Program-made: the position numbers and the translations under genes | Source: Nymphaea colorata | Taxonomy: Eukaryota; Streptophyta; Magnoliopsida; Nymphaeales; Nymphaeaceae | Direction of reading: 5' to 3' | Assembly: GCF_008831285.2 (NCBI RefSeq) | Contig: NC_045141.1 | Span: forward strand, 26,153,315 to 26,217,314 | DNA length: 64,000 bases | Notes under the pieces: generated by a model | Database searches by the model: none | Seen by the model: only the letters and a program-made list of their open reading frames with translations | What the model was told of the DNA's origin: nothing | Shown: in pieces, positions 23,501-37,400 of the stretch | How positions within the stretch are numbered: position 1 is the first letter of the stretch | Layout: every line of letters starts with the position of its first letter

Positions 23501-26500
23501 TCAAATGCAGTAACCACATGGACAGTAAAGGCACATGTATTCATGCAAGAATTGTGCATTCAGCAAGACACACCACCTTTTCACCACATGATGTAAGAGT
23601 CTGATCATCTTAGAGGAACTCACAAATATTGCAGAATATGCCACATGCTTGGAAGCAATGTGAAGACTTAAGGTTTGCCAACTTAACTAGAGCACCAAAG
23701 ATGACCAACAAAACAATGTGAAAGCAAAATCCAACTCTCAAGGTTTGTTCTTCCCCTAATCATTTTGACTGCTGATTACTATTACAATTTTAAAATAGAT
23801 TACTGCATTGCACGTGCATGTAGCACTCAAGTTGTAAGCAACATAGCTGAACTAGTTCTTATCATACAAAACAGCAGTGAATTGTCTACTTATCAACAAT
23901 GCTATTCAACTGTAGATACTTGAAGCTGAAAATTATGAAAAACTGGATGATCATACTCATGACAAAATAATTTCATACCTTTCCCCAAGAAAGAAGGTAT
24001 GTTGTCAAAGGTTGCTAGGTGCAGCCTGAGCAACAGGCTGCACCTAGGACCTAGGCACACTTAGGCGACCATTTAACTAATTATGGCTGTATGCATTACA
24101 TACAGTAAATATCATATAGTTTATATTATATAATGTATCAGACTGTCATACATAACTTAATATATACGTTAACAAGTGTGGAAGACAACTATTATATATA
24201 TGAAGTTATTAATTATTAAGTATTGAGTTATATATGACTAATAGTGATATATAACAACAATCTATAACAGTCCCTGTTGCACGATTTATATTATACTTGT
24301 ATATTGAAGACAAAATGTAAAGTTTATACTTCATAGCATTGATGATTCAAGAAACAGAAAATCAATGCAATAAGATCCTAGACTCAAATGTTCACTTCAA
24401 TTCATAACTCATAACAAAAAAAGACCTAGTGATTAGAATATAGACATAAACAGAATATTACATAATCATATAAAAAAAATATGAGACAAAAACCATGTGA
24501 CAACTTAGCAGTTACATGAAAGTCTGAAACAGAAATGAGAAATCAAACTTTTTCAGTTTTACAGAATATAAGAGACAGAATTATAATATAGATATAATCA
24601 GAATATTACATAATCATATCAATGAAATATGAAACAGAAATCATATGACAACTTAGCAGTTAGATGAAAGTGTGAAACAGAAATGAGAAATCAGTCTTTT
24701 CAGTTTTACAGAATGTAATGAAACATAATTAGAATATAGATATAAAGTACAAACAGAATATTATATAATCATATCAATGTCAATGTGAGTGTTGCTCCGA
24801 CTTCTATGGACTAGGCGCTGGCATGCCTAGTCCCATAGTCGTGATCAGGCGTGAGCCTAGGCCCATGCGCACCTTACATAGCCTAAGTCCTGGATTTAGG
24901 CGATCAAGGTGGAGTTGCCCTAGTCATCACCTAGGTGTGCGCAAGGCAATGCCTTAACAACATAGAGAAAAAAGCATTAGGAAAACCATACTATATATCT
25001 TCAGACACAGAATACTGTTTCATAAATTTGAAACTGTAGGGCATGAGATATTTTGGTTAAGAAACTGAAATCATGCTGATCCAACTTTGGTTCCATAAGC
25101 AAGATCACAAATTTCTCATCTGGCCTCTTAAATATTTCATTAATTGATTACTTATCTATAACATAAATGGCTGCTGCAAATAACTAAGGGTACTAAATCT
25201 AGCTCATTGTGTACCTCTAGAGTATCCATCTTTCCATAATTCATTTCTTATGGGTGCTTGATCTAGTAACATCGGGTTTGGACCATCTAGGGCAATGTTT
25301 TCATCACTTACACATATTTTTCTTCCTTGTGTTGGCAGTCCAAAAGGAACTCTCTTCCAGAGTGCAGCATGTATTAATGTGTAACATGAATAGTCTATAA
25401 GTTTGCCCTTTAGCAGTGCAGACTTTAATTCCTAATCACATCCTTCTGTTGCCCTTTTTCCATGTACATACCTAACTGAGAAGCACTGGCATCACAGGTT
25501 CCTCATTTCCATCCTACTTGTAATAGAGGGACAAATGGATCTTCATAGTGTCTGATGTGGTCATGCGACTGAACATGGTGCAAGTTGCAGCTACGGCATG
25601 AAGTGGATTGGCATCCATCATATTAATACATGAGCATCAAATTCCTCTAGTGTAAGCAGACAGGATAGTTCTTTCAGCTAGTTCTCAAGGATCTAAACAA
25701 AAATGGTTATGATGTTTCCTTTTGTTAGATGCCCAAACAACTGCTCATCAAGAATATCTTCCCTGAACAAGCTTTTGCTCCTTTTTCTTGTGATTTTCTA
25801 TCTTAAGAACGATGATGCTAATTTTTTTCCTGACTTCCTATATTAAGAAGGTATAATCTAGAGTTCTGTTTGAAAGCAAACAAGGATGCGGCAGAAATTA
25901 GAGAATCAATCTGCTTATGGGTAAGTAAGTAGAATGATGGGAAAGATCAAATTTTTGCTGAACACCAAGCCAAGGAAGAGACTTTGTGCTTTAATATAAA
26001 TATGAACATTTTCAGGAAACAGAATCTAAAATGAATCTCGTTTACTTGGAGTTAACAAGTTATGAGGCTTCCAGTCATTGGGATTTATTTGCATAAATAC
26101 AGTTTCTTGGTAGTTCAAACAGATCTCCTCACAAGCTCATTAACTTAACCAAGCCGAGCAGACAAAAAGGCCCAACACACTCATGTGTGTGTGTGTGTGT
26201 GTTGATGAAGATGTCATAGAACTCTTCATTATAATGGGAAAAATAAGAACCTCGGCAGACTTCAAAGGTAATTAATTATGTAAGCTGCAAATGGTTATGA
26301 ATATGAAGCACATCATGCAGTGGACCAAGACCATTAGCTGAATTACTTCACCTCCTAGGCCTATGACATTGATACCACAATACCTACTGTAAGATTGTGG
26401 TGCTTGTAGCACCACGACTGAAGCCCTTTTAAATTTGAGGCTGTCATTTACATGCCAAATTAATTGCTTGCTGTACATGCATGACAACTAGATCAACAGC

Positions 26501-28949
26501 TTTAGAGTGCTTGCCGCTGGCACTTTATAATCCAAAAGCTGAACCTTTATTAGGGCACAGTTACTGATGAAAAACTCTCCAAGACAACTTTCCCTGTTTT
26601 CTCAAGAAACTTTCTTGCATGGACATGATAATCATGAACATCTCGATTAGGATCTTGGCTCAACGAAGTACCTGCTCAGTAATTTGTTTTGAAAAGAAGC
26701 TATTAAACCAGATCAGCATACTCCAGTTCCAGTACAAGGTGGGTCTGCACAATTAAATTTAACACTTGAAGTCCTCAGATAAAATGGAAAAAACACGCTC
26801 ACTCCGCTGTTACACTGTATTGACAACATAAAACCCTTTTTTTCCTTAAAGTACCTATGTAGTTGAACGACCTACAGAAATGTGTGACCATGCCCAATAG
26901 CATGTCATTCCTAGATGAAGGGATATTTGCATGATAATGACAATCTGGGAACATGATATAGTTCCAGAACTAATTATTGCTTTAGCTTCACGTAGAGTGC
27001 AAACTTTAAATTAGAAGAAATGCATGCAATATATGTAAAACATAAAGGCACAAAATCCACGAGCATACATAAACAGGAAGTTCAAACTTCAAAGCCATAA
27101 ACTAGCTTCATGTTCAAGATCTAGCAAAAAGCAACTTGAGAAAGCCATACTATAGAATTCCATTAACTAAGTGTTAGCAACAGAGCGTAGTAGTGGCCTA
27201 GGAAAGCATGACTTGAAAAAATTATGCCCAAGCAAAAGGACATTTCTATATCAAAACCTGTGCATATCTTTTTGCTATGATACGGTATCGGTAGGCAAGC
27301 TTTCTTTTGTTGGCATCATCGTAACAATGACTGAACCCATCCTTGTTAAAATCGTAATCTGACAAATCCCTGCCATCATCATACTCGCTCAAACTATCAA
27401 GAAATGGCTCATTGAAGTCCTCAACCTGTTTCAACAAATGTTAAGAAAAAGAAAAAAAAAAGCTCAGGAAGTGAGAAAAAAATAAATTGATGAGAAGCAA
27501 GGGGAGAAAGGAAAAACACTTACCTGCTCATAAAAGAAAAAACTGTCACAGACATGCAGAATGTGCTTCTCCCAACACTTTCCAAGTTCCATTCCTTTCT
27601 GAATGTCCTTTGAACCGTTGAAAGCCTCTCCATATGTCCCGTTCAACAATGACTTTAGCAATATAAGAGTCTCGTCCATGTCCCACACATATATAGTCCT
27701 TTTCTGATCTACCATACCATTTCCCTCCATTTTAGAGAAGCCGTTTGTGCTTAAGCTGTGACAAGCAAGAGAGTAGTTTTCTGTACTGTCATGTGCATCA
27801 GCTAGATGCTCAGGAATGCCCTGGAAGAAGGATACACAGCCATAAGCTGAAGAAGTGGATACTTAATTAATGTTCAATATTCAAAAAATTAATCTGGGAC
27901 CACTGCAACTAAAAGGCAATACGGAGCTCGAAGACCATGGAAGTGATGAATGTTCCACAAATATCATTCAACAAATTTGATAGAATCAAACATGACCAAG
28001 AACAATTAATATTTCAATTTTGCTTCACGGAAAGCAGACTGGCAGAAGTAACACAAGTTAAAAACAAATCAACCAACATAGGCATCTAGATGCAGCTAAT
28101 CATTGAGTTGGAATCACAAATTGCAGCCTAAAGCAAATTTTCAGTGCGCATCCACTTAAAATAAGAAACTAATGCCGACTGGACAATAGCCCAAAGTCCG
28201 TGGATCTGCTGTGAGAAGAAGCCAAACAATCTACAGATTCGATTATGGGTAAATAATGAAAAAAGAACGTTAAATGTAACCAATTTCAGATAAAAAGGGA
28301 AAACCAAGCACTTTCAAATCAAAAGTGAAGACTGAGGCTACAATGAAACCAAATCTGCAAGACAAAAGCACGCAGAAACCAACAAAGGAGAAGCATAACA
28401 GACCCATGACAAAGAACCCCAAACTATAAAAATGGCAGATCAAAATTAGGTATTGTAAGAGGAAAAGTAGAAGGCCAAAAGAGTCAACCAAAACAAAACG
28501 TTAGTGGCAATCTAACGTACACCAGAGCCACTGTCTAAGCATAATGGCACACGCATCAGTATCACACGGGCATCCTCCAGGAAAATAGAACGACAAAAAA
28601 GAAACCTCACCCCTTGCAGTTGCATCCATACATCTATCCATCAAGATCCTTCATTAAAACCAACAACATCCATTTCCAAAACGTCTCATCTAAAAGATAA
28701 CTGCAGCCTTTTCCACCACAGGCTACAAGAGCAGTCCAAACGAAACCAAGAAGAAGGGAAAGGAAACTAACTAACCATTTCATCACCATCGTTCTTGATC
28801 GACTTCACCTAAGAGAAAGAGAGCTTTCTTTGATGTCATCTCTTGAACGGGACTCAGTAATAAACTAATTAACCGAAAAAAAGAAGTTGGTGATCCGAAA
28901 TCATCAAGAATATTACCTCTGGAAGGTTCGGTTCCGAGGCTTGAGCCAT
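20524..28949 (-). CDS. EYA: Eyes absent homolog, HAD-type protein phosphatase (EYA)
   Basis: The CDS is complement(join(20524..20780,21642..21830,23138..23231,27258..27425,27524..27820,28776..28808,28917..28949)), 356 residues. All introns are GT-AG and phases close. Plants have one EYA family gene, a HAD-superfamily tyrosine phosphatase; unlike animal EYA, plant forms lack the long transactivation N-terminus. HAD motif I is WDMDETLILL (residues 68-77; nucleophile Asp69, acid/base Asp71). Motif II is VLVTSG in exon 6. The motif with the metal-binding acid is IGNGIEE (301-307), with Asn303 where animal EYA proteins have Asp. The C-terminus is YIEVVYGISDAENDE. The first two exons are tiny (11 codons each) and encode a non-conserved leader, so they are the least certain part. 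The 4-kb intron 23232-27257 carries an insertion, and the exon-6 donor region is duplicated. Confidence 0.92.
21524..21675. repeat. 76-bp tandem duplication spanning the EYA exon-6 donor
   Basis: Two copies, about 21524-21599 and 21600-21675, share TAGCTGGAATGAAA and ACAAAGAAATAAGG with few differences. The right copy contains the last 34 bases of EYA exon 6 and its donor; the left copy lies in the intron and keeps an intact GTGAGT donor (after 21566 on the minus strand). Confidence 0.9.
23998..24964. mobile_element. Non-autonomous DNA element with imperfect terminal inverted repeats, in EYA intron
   Basis: The left end reads TATGTTGTCAAAGG and the right end, reverse-complemented, TATGTTGTTAAGGC. 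Both ends continue into GC-richer subterminal sequence with CCTAGG/CCTAGGTG motifs, and the left end also has a perfect hairpin (AGGTGCAGCCTG, 5-base loop, CAGGCTGCACCT) at about 24019-24047. The middle is AT-rich with a roughly 150-bp tandem repeat and no ORF. I could not find a clean target-site duplication. The end structure suggests a hAT- or Mutator-like non-autonomous element. Confidence 0.6.
24451..24780. repeat. Tandem repeat, about 150-bp period, inside the intronic element
   Basis: The phrase CAGAATATTA(C/T)ATAATCATAT recurs near 24451, 24600 and 24754, and between copies GACAACTTAGCAGTTA and AAACAGAAATGAGAAATCA recur. This gives about 2.2 copies. Confidence 0.8.
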
Positions 28950-31265
28950 TTCTTTATTGGTTTTAGAGCACCCAAATTGCTAAAAAGAAAAAGGAAATGG
29001 CTCAGAGGAGAAAGAGTGAGATGGAGGAGAAAGAAGAAGGGAAGGCCTTAGCAAATGGGCCGCTAGGATGTAGGCACGGGAGGTTGCTTTATAGGCGCTA
29101 CCCACAAGCGGATATGCACGGGCAGCCGCGGTTTTCCCGCTGTGATCCTTGTACCAGGAGGAGGAAGAGAGAAGAGAGAAGAGAGAAGAGAGGAGAGGGT
29201 TGGTTGCCCTGTGATAAGGTCATTCCTGTCATTCCCTCTGTGGGCACACCCCCAATCAACGCAATCATACATCATGGAACCCCGAATTTACAGAAGCAAC
29301 CAGTCAAGGACAGTAATCGCGCTGTGAGATTCTTCGTATGGTAAATTAACCCCATTAAGCACCTGAGCATCAAGGTTCCTCCGTTTCGGCCTGAGAAATG
29401 GCGGTGGCAGATGTCGTCATCCTTTCACGTTCTTGACTTACGAGAAGTTCACCAATCCGTCCCCAGCCTACTGGGCTTGTCAGATTCAGATGGACAATTT
29501 GCGGTTTCTAAATAAATCCAACTCCTTATTAATTTTAATGATGATTAGTAGATTATTATACTTTAATAAGCAAAAAAGGAGTCATGTTATTTGGAGAAAA
29601 CATTTGGAGCCTATTTTGTGTGTACCATTCATCTCTCTCTTCCCCTGATCTTGATTTCATATTTGTCGTCATTCAGTAAAAAAGTAGAAATACAAGAAAA
29701 AAAAAAATTGTTCTTCTCATGAGGGAATAAGTTCAGGGTCCCTAGGAGCATGGCACCTGATAGGGGTTTCTTCAATTGCAAAGCCAAGTCAATATTTGAG
29801 ATATTAAATTCAGAGTTGGCAACACCATGGATCTTTGTGTAGGCATTTGCAACACCGAATTTCGTCCATTCATTGGGGTTCGCAAGATGGTAGCATTGTG
29901 TGGTTTTCTTTTCTTTCCAATGCGCATCCTCACCCTTATCTATTCATCATGTGGAACCAAACTTATATGCACTACGATTTGTTTAGTAAAATAGCCTTAT
30001 ATTAGTTGTATGATAATCATGTGCCTGTTGGTATTTATTTCCCTTATTTTACAAGCAAAACTAATGGGGACTTTGCTTTTCATGAGAGGCAAGCTACAAA
30101 AAGTGGACACATTATATATAATATATATGTTGAGAATCTTTCATAAAAATATATGTATGGGGAGATACTACTGATCAAGACCCCTTTCTTTTTTGCCCAA
30201 GAAAGTATGTAGCTCCATTGTGGTAAATTCACTGACCGGTGATAGAAAAATATCAATGAATAGTGCATTGAAAATAGCAACATGTAACCTGACTTTTAGT
30301 GGCGTTGGAAAATGGTCCCACATTTTCTTACTGCTGGGATCATGGAGGAATAGAATAATTTTGGTTGGAGTCTTTCCGAAACTGCCCATCTGTGCAGATG
30401 CAGCAGCTAAAACCCCCCCAAAGGAAAAACTGTGGGGGCACACTTGTTCAGCCTATGAACTTCCAACCACCTTCTCTCTCTCTCTCTCTCTCTAAAAAAA
30501 TGAGAAGATTTTCACTTGAGGTCCAATTTCTTGTTCTAGATTTCAAGAGGCCATGCTTTCTTAGCCTGTCTAATATGGTAGATAGGTTCTTTCGGCAACT
30601 GGAATAGTATTGTAGTGGACTGTTATCAGGGAAAATCCTAAATGCAGGCCCCTTGTTTTGCAATTTCTAGTAATTTACATCATCCATCAGTAAATTTCAT
30701 AAACATCAACCACTTCTTCAAATCAGAAAATATTGGCATCACTCACAAAATACTCTCTCTCTCTCTCTCTCTACATATATATATTATATTATATTATATA
30801 TCTTCCAGCCATTGTTTTAGCACAAGGCATTTTTCTCAAGGGAGGATCTCTCTTATCCACCTAGAGACCATACTGTCCAATTATGGTAGAAGCCAAATAA
30901 ATTGGTAGTTGAATTTTCCCTTCATTATTGGGCTTAGTTATTTATGCACGTAAAATGGTGGGTGTGCTTCTTTATTATAAGTTTTCCCTTTTCCCTATCT
31001 TATCCCTCACCATCCTATTGTATTATAGGAGTCCTTCCAATTTTGTCGGATGTACCCTCCTCACCCTTAGGTAAATAGCAAATTCATGCTCGTCAAAATT
31101 GTGATTACCAATTTCATCCCAAATGTTTGGGTCTTTTACTTTACGGCGAACATCTTTTGTTCCCTGCAAAACAATCATTTATTAATAGATATAAAAGGTA
31201 GACGTTCCAATCGCCCCAAGGTTAGGAAGGAATATGGGAAAAAGTACATTTATTTACTGCAACTA

Positions 31266-31267
<2 letters not shown>

Positions 31268-31330
<63 letters not shown>
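31268..31330. repeat. (TA)n microsatellite, about 31 units
   Basis: Uninterrupted alternating TA over 63 bases. Confidence 0.95.
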
Positions 31331-31332
<2 letters not shown>

Positions 31333-31831
31333 AATCCTTGTCTCATACGTTCTTGGAAAGGAGAGTAGCTGAAGACAAGTTTGCTTCATATTATTTCAAT
31401 GGAGTGGATTTAAGCTAAAATTCAGTGAAGTTGTTTCCTAGAGAAGTTTCGCTTGAAAAGGATGGAGAAAAATAATATTTAAGTGAAACCTTGGATATGT
31501 TCAACTTTCCGTTTATGTATATATATATATGCAAACCGGTACTTACCAAACCCTTATATGCCAGATTTGATGAAAATTGTGTGGTTAGTTGATTCTAAGG
31601 TGATTAGGTAGTAGATATTAAGTTGACAAAAAAAAAAAATGAAAACACAGTTGTATTTTCAAACGATAGACATACCCATGAAAGGAAAAAAGTAAAGAGA
31701 GTTTCCTTACTCGAGACTCATGCCTCCTTTAAGAGGTATTCTGGTATCTTAAAAATAGAACTACATTTTTATTTGTTTAACTTAATCTCTACTCTTGATC
31801 TCATTGAAATCAACGATCCAAATGCTTCCCT

Positions 31832-31852
31832 ACACACACACACACACACATT

Positions 31853-31886
<34 letters not shown>
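31832..31886. repeat. Adjacent (CA)n and (GA)n microsatellites
   Basis: ACACAC at 31832-31850 is separated by TTT from AGAGAG at 31854-31886. Confidence 0.95.
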
Positions 31887-31887
<1 letters not shown>

Positions 31888-34446
31888 CTTGTCATGCAAA
31901 AAAAAAAAGGTGACATTAATTCAAACATCTAAAATTGGACTTAACGGATGCAAATTTATAACACCCAAGACGAACCACATCCTTGTGAATGAACGGATAG
32001 ATGAGATAAAGTTGTAAAAGTCGACAGCCTGATATGTTTTTTCTGCTTACAAAACAAATACAACGGAACAAACGCGTGTTTGTGTTTTCTTAGTTCCTAT
32101 TATTTTTAAACACGTAAGGTTCACCTAAGATATTTTTAAACTCTTTTCCCTGTTTTCTCGCATGTAATCAAACACGAAGGGGTAGAGAAATGAGATAGCA
32201 AATATTTTACGATTCCTAAAGTGACATCAACGGCCATTTGATTTGGAATCGTGGGGTCCTTACAGCTCCAACAATCATGTGATCCCAAGGCTAATTTTGA
32301 ATCTTATGAGCGTAAGCTCATGGTTTAAAGTCACTAAAGCAGTTATTAAAAATAGGCACGGAATCTTGTGAAGATGGGAACAAATAAAAGTTTTGGCTCT
32401 TTTTTATATCAACTCTTTTTCAAGCGGTAGGATATAAATACTCTCCCTCTTCACAAGGAACGAACTTAGGTTGATATATATATATATATATAAGCTTAAG
32501 GGCAAAAGAAAACTTCCACTGTCGATTTAAGCGGTAGGATGAAATACTTCTCTTACTCATTTATCTTGAAAGCTCCGTTCATCCATGCAATCCAAACACT
32601 CTCGAAAAAAGACTCCGAGTCACTCTCGACCTAGCTGCAACAAGCTGTACATAAATCAAGTTGAACGAATCGTGTCATGTTATAGGGAAAGAGACATCGA
32701 TGCCGAAAGTGGCCACCAATATCGATATGGGGAGGTGGAGGTGGTTGGGATAAGATTTTTCTTCATCAATTTTTTGTTCTTTTCTGATAGATAGAAGTAT
32801 GTCCGGCGTGTGCTGCGGTCGCTCAAACATGAATACGGTTATTCACGGGTTACTTTTTTCCAATATCAAACACTATATCTCCTTTTTTTTCTTCCTCTTT
32901 AAATTCCAAGAGTTCAATCATCAATATTGGCACATACCAGCCGATTCAATTTTTTTTTTCTTTTACGACTTTGCATATGGGGAAATGGTTTATGGTCAGG
33001 AAATTCCTATTTTTATTTTTAAATTATCAAAAATACAAAAAAATTCAAAGCCAATATTATTGTACGACACGGCATGTAAATTTTTTTCTTTTACATTTGG
33101 TTTTCCAAAGTATATCGATTATCTAATTCTGGGATTCCTAATATGTTCTATTTAAATCTCTAGTCCTTGTTCTAGATGCATGACACGGAGTTTGGGTGAC
33201 TGCGTCTATCTTTATAATGATGTATGATTGACGGTGGCTTCATATGAGTTGCTGATGAAAAGACCATATTTCTTTAAAATGATTTCGATAGGCGCAATAA
33301 TTGAGACTTTTTAATTGTATATTAGTTTACTAAGTATAGTTTTGTACTTTTTTAAAAATTATGGTACAACTTATTTTATTTTTTAAATTACTACAGTAAA
33401 AAAAAAAGTGACTTTTTTAGTGGTCACAGTGCATCCAGCATGTGGCGCCAAACTTTCTTGGCTTTACAAGTCATCAACCGGAACAGAAAACCAGTGAGAC
33501 TCCATGAAATTATGAATAGAATCGTCTTCTTTTATTCCTTTTAAGAAAAAGTTGAGAGAACTGTGGAACGTGGAATCAAATTGGAATCGTTCTTTTGCTG
33601 TTTTCATTTTTGAAGAATTGAATGCTTGGTTGTCTTATAGAGATCTAAAAAATGACAAAATGCTTAAAGAAAATGAAAAGGCTTTGCTAAAAAATACGAA
33701 ATAATAATAATGAAATGCAGTACAGATGATACGCTTCCAGTTTCTTGAATAAATAGTTTCCAGAAGATCCATGAATTTGCAACGTCGATGATATTTTCTG
33801 CATAGATCAAGAAAATCTTCAAATTTTTGAGCTACGGCAGAACAAGGTGCATGGGGCCAATTTCTGAGCTAAGTCTGCACACAGGCGTATGAAGCGAGCG
33901 CAAAAAAGATAAAATCTCTTGAACGAAACAAGATGTCGATGAAATGTAAAGCTAAAACAAGTTGGGAACAAGCATTGGCAGTGAAGATGATAGAACGATC
34001 CATTCATGCTTATCCACATCACACGAGAGTACACAGATGGTGAATCGGCATCTTGTTCTTTTATGCTTTGCTTTACACATCAACGAACCAAGGAATCAAT
34101 CAATACCAATCTGTTTCCACCCAGTTCACATTTACAACTTTATGCACTTCTTTTTACAACAAAAACATCGAGACACCGGATACAATTTACAATCAGCACA
34201 TTTTGTTTTTTATAGTAAGGCTCTGTTTGGGAGGTGTGCTTCGAGGGGGGATTTCATGGATTTGGGACAATCACTGCTGAATTCCTTGAAGTAGCTTATA
34301 GTGATTCAGTTTGCAGAAGAAATAAATGGCACGGCTACCAAACAGAGTCTCTTTTTCCTCCATACAACCATTGCTCAAATTCGTTCCACCAAGCATCGAC
34401 TCCATCACCTAATTTCTACTCCGAGTTGCCAGCTCCAAGACACAGA

Positions 34447-37400
34447 CTAGACAGAAGCACCCACGTTTTCATGTTTCACCTTGACACTAGAAAACAAGCA
34501 GAGAAGCCAATGCCAGAACCAATTTATCTTGGCTGGTTCCACCTTCCTATCCTTTTGTCTGCCATGCTCAGCCATGTACTGCACAACTTCCTGAGAGAAG
34601 TGAAAAAGCCATAACCTTGAATGCAATCAGCTTAAAAAGTGGATATTAGTTATTTATGCTAAAAAATATTAGACTTGAAAAGAAAGTGCATCATTTACCT
34701 GTGCTCCCAATGTTGCGATTTCTCTAGGTGGCAACTCCAAAGGAGTTTCATCAGCACGAAGCACTCTCAGCTTTGTCAGCAGTCCGAAGGAATCTGGTAA
34801 AACTCTGATCTGGTTATCACTGATGTCCAATTCCTCAAGCAATTCAAGGTTGCCAATTGATCTTGGCAATGAACGCAGATCAGCAAAATTCTTGGCAATA
34901 TTCAGCTTGACAAGACTGGTGACCAGGCACAAGCTTTCTGGAAGTGATTCAAGTTCATTAAAGCTGACATCTAGCTCCTTCAAATTAACAAGAGAAGCCA
35001 TTGTTGTTGGCAAGCGCTTAATTCTATTATAGTGTAGAGTAAGAATTTCTAACGTCTCAAGCTTTCCAATTGCTTCAGGAAGTGCTTTCAGTTGATTGAA
35101 ATCAGCTCTAAGCTCTGTAAGGGAAGAGCATAGCCCGATCCAGTGAGGGAGTTCTTCAAATTCATTGGTTTCAATATTCAACCTTCTCAAACGAGTTAGG
35201 TTTCCGAAAGTTTCAGGCAAAGTGGATAACTGGTTTGTACTCAAGTCAAGATTTGTCAGACTTGATAGATTTCGGAAGGCATTTGGTAGATATTTCAAGA
35301 GATTTCCGTGCAAGTCAAGTTCAACTAGACTGCTTAGGTCTCCAAAGGAATCAGGCAGGTTCATCAATTGATTGGAATGCAGATCGAGCTTCACTAAGGA
35401 CTTGAGTTCGCCAACTGTTGAGGGAAGAACCATTATTCTATTCTCTGCTAAATTAAGAGTAACGAGATTTGACAACTTCCCCAGTGAGACAGGCAACCAT
35501 TCCATCTGATCCAACAGCTTCCCTTGAAGATCTAGCTCAGTGACACCACTTCTCTGAGAAGCTTCAATCAAACTTGCCAAATTTATCAAGCTAAGTTTCT
35601 CTGGATTTTCACCTATAAGGTTTACACAGGCAACAGAAATTAGCTGCAACGGATTGTATTTGTGGTACACAATGTATGGGCACGCAGATGATCCTGAATA
35701 TTGACCATGTCAGAAGCTGCAACGACATGCATTCACACACATAAATAATTATGCACAAAAGAAATTTTAAAAGGAGAGCATTAATTTCTGCATTTTCTGC
35801 TTAAAAGAAGTGGGAGATATTACATAGCATCTAGGCCTCAAAGTATGTATGCTGCCAACTAAAAAATGTTCTAATCGAGACATGACTGTCACTCTGCGCT
35901 GCTAACCACATCGTGCTCTTCAATTGACTAAATAATAAGATCAAAATGCAGATATCATTATCTAAACATGGGATTCAAGTATTCAACTCACAATCCTATA
36001 TGAACCCCATTGGTTCATGACATTCGTGTTATGTCATCAGCCAAAACATAACTTCACTGATAATAAACATAAAAAACCTCGTGGAGTGCCCAAAGCACAG
36101 AAACACATGCAGTTCTCCAGTGACGGCACAAGCTTTCGCTGAACGTTGAACCGTCCAAGTAATTTTTGCAAAAGAAGTACTGCAAAGTTATCCCAACTGC
36201 ACCACACGGCGAGGTTAACATCAGGTCAGCATGCAGCACTATTGTCTCCTTTGCTATTAACACTGTCGACATTGTATATTATCAACTCAGATAGCATATA
36301 AAGTTACTCTGCAAGATGAAACTCTAAGAACAGAAATTACATCCCCAAGAGCGAACCAAAATGATACGTCAATAACAGCCCAAGTGTGAAAAAACAAGAC
36401 AAACAAATGTGAGCCACAAATTACAAAAACGCATCCATATAGACTCAGAAACTGTTTCTAATTGGAGACTGCAGAAAAGATGCACTTTCTTGTCAGGCAA
36501 GTTTGAGCCAAAAGTCCAAACAAATGCGGACCACAAATTATAGACGCGCATCCATATAGACATCTGAGAAAGTTGCACCATTCAGTAATCAGTATTATAT
36601 CAGCCTTTGTAAGAATCAGAATGTTTGGTGGTATTCATGACACAGACAAAAGCAATGAGCTCCTATGAAATTTCGCTTCTTATAATTCTTTGCATATCCT
36701 TGTGAGAAATACCGTTTGATCACAGAAAGAGAGACATAAACATATCAGATATAGACAGAGAAAAAGACCCAAAAAGGAGATGCCAATCTAATAAACAACA
36801 CTGACAAATGGAGATATCATATCCATCTCCTAATTAAAGCTATCGACCAACACTAGGACCGTGAGAATTATTTCTTAACCCTCTTCTAATTTCTCTCTGC
36901 TGCAACAAAGTTCTGAAACCACCACAATGCCATATTTAAAGCTACAGAGAAAGACAATGAAAGGAGAAAAGGGAAGACGCGTGCTGAAGGAATCACCATC
37001 TTTCACTAACGCAGGCTTCACCGAATCAACTGAAACAACAGATTTCTGATTATCATCACTAATGTCCTTCGTGGGGACACCTGACATTGCCTTCTCATGA
37101 CCAGTTTCCTTCTTTGTTTCGCCTTTTATGACGGGGGTCTCATGAACAAAACTACCAACCTGAATTCCGTGGCCTTCGGAGGAGACCAGCATGTCCGAAG
37201 CCTTCTGAATGAGCTGATCAAAGCCCTCGAATATCTTGTCCCTTTTAAGCAAGAACAGGACCTCCTTCCTCTGCTCATGACTCCGCAGCATGATCAAGTT
37301 CCTCCTCATCTCCTGCAGCACACGGAACAACTCTTTAGGCACCCCCTCAGGCTCTTCCATCCAGCTAATTTCTTCCATCCTCTGCCTCTCCTCGTCTTCT

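Larger units (their letters stand above)
28950..34446. other. EYA upstream region and gene-poor intergenic block
   Basis: The first few hundred bases are the EYA 5' side; GAGGAAGAGAGAAGAG-type purine repeats near 29156-29200 open a 115-codon frame that has no domain. Beyond about 29.4 kb I see no exon. Repeats include CT tracts at about 30473-30494 and 30752-30772, TA at 31268-31330, CA plus GA at 31832-31886 and TA at about 32476-32492. The last 400 bases probably include the PIRL 3' UTR. Confidence 0.6.

Noticed and set aside
28997-29344. 115-codon frame upstream of EYA
   Set aside because: Opened by a GAGGAAGAGAGAAG purine repeat; no recognisable domain and it lies in the EYA promoter/5' region.
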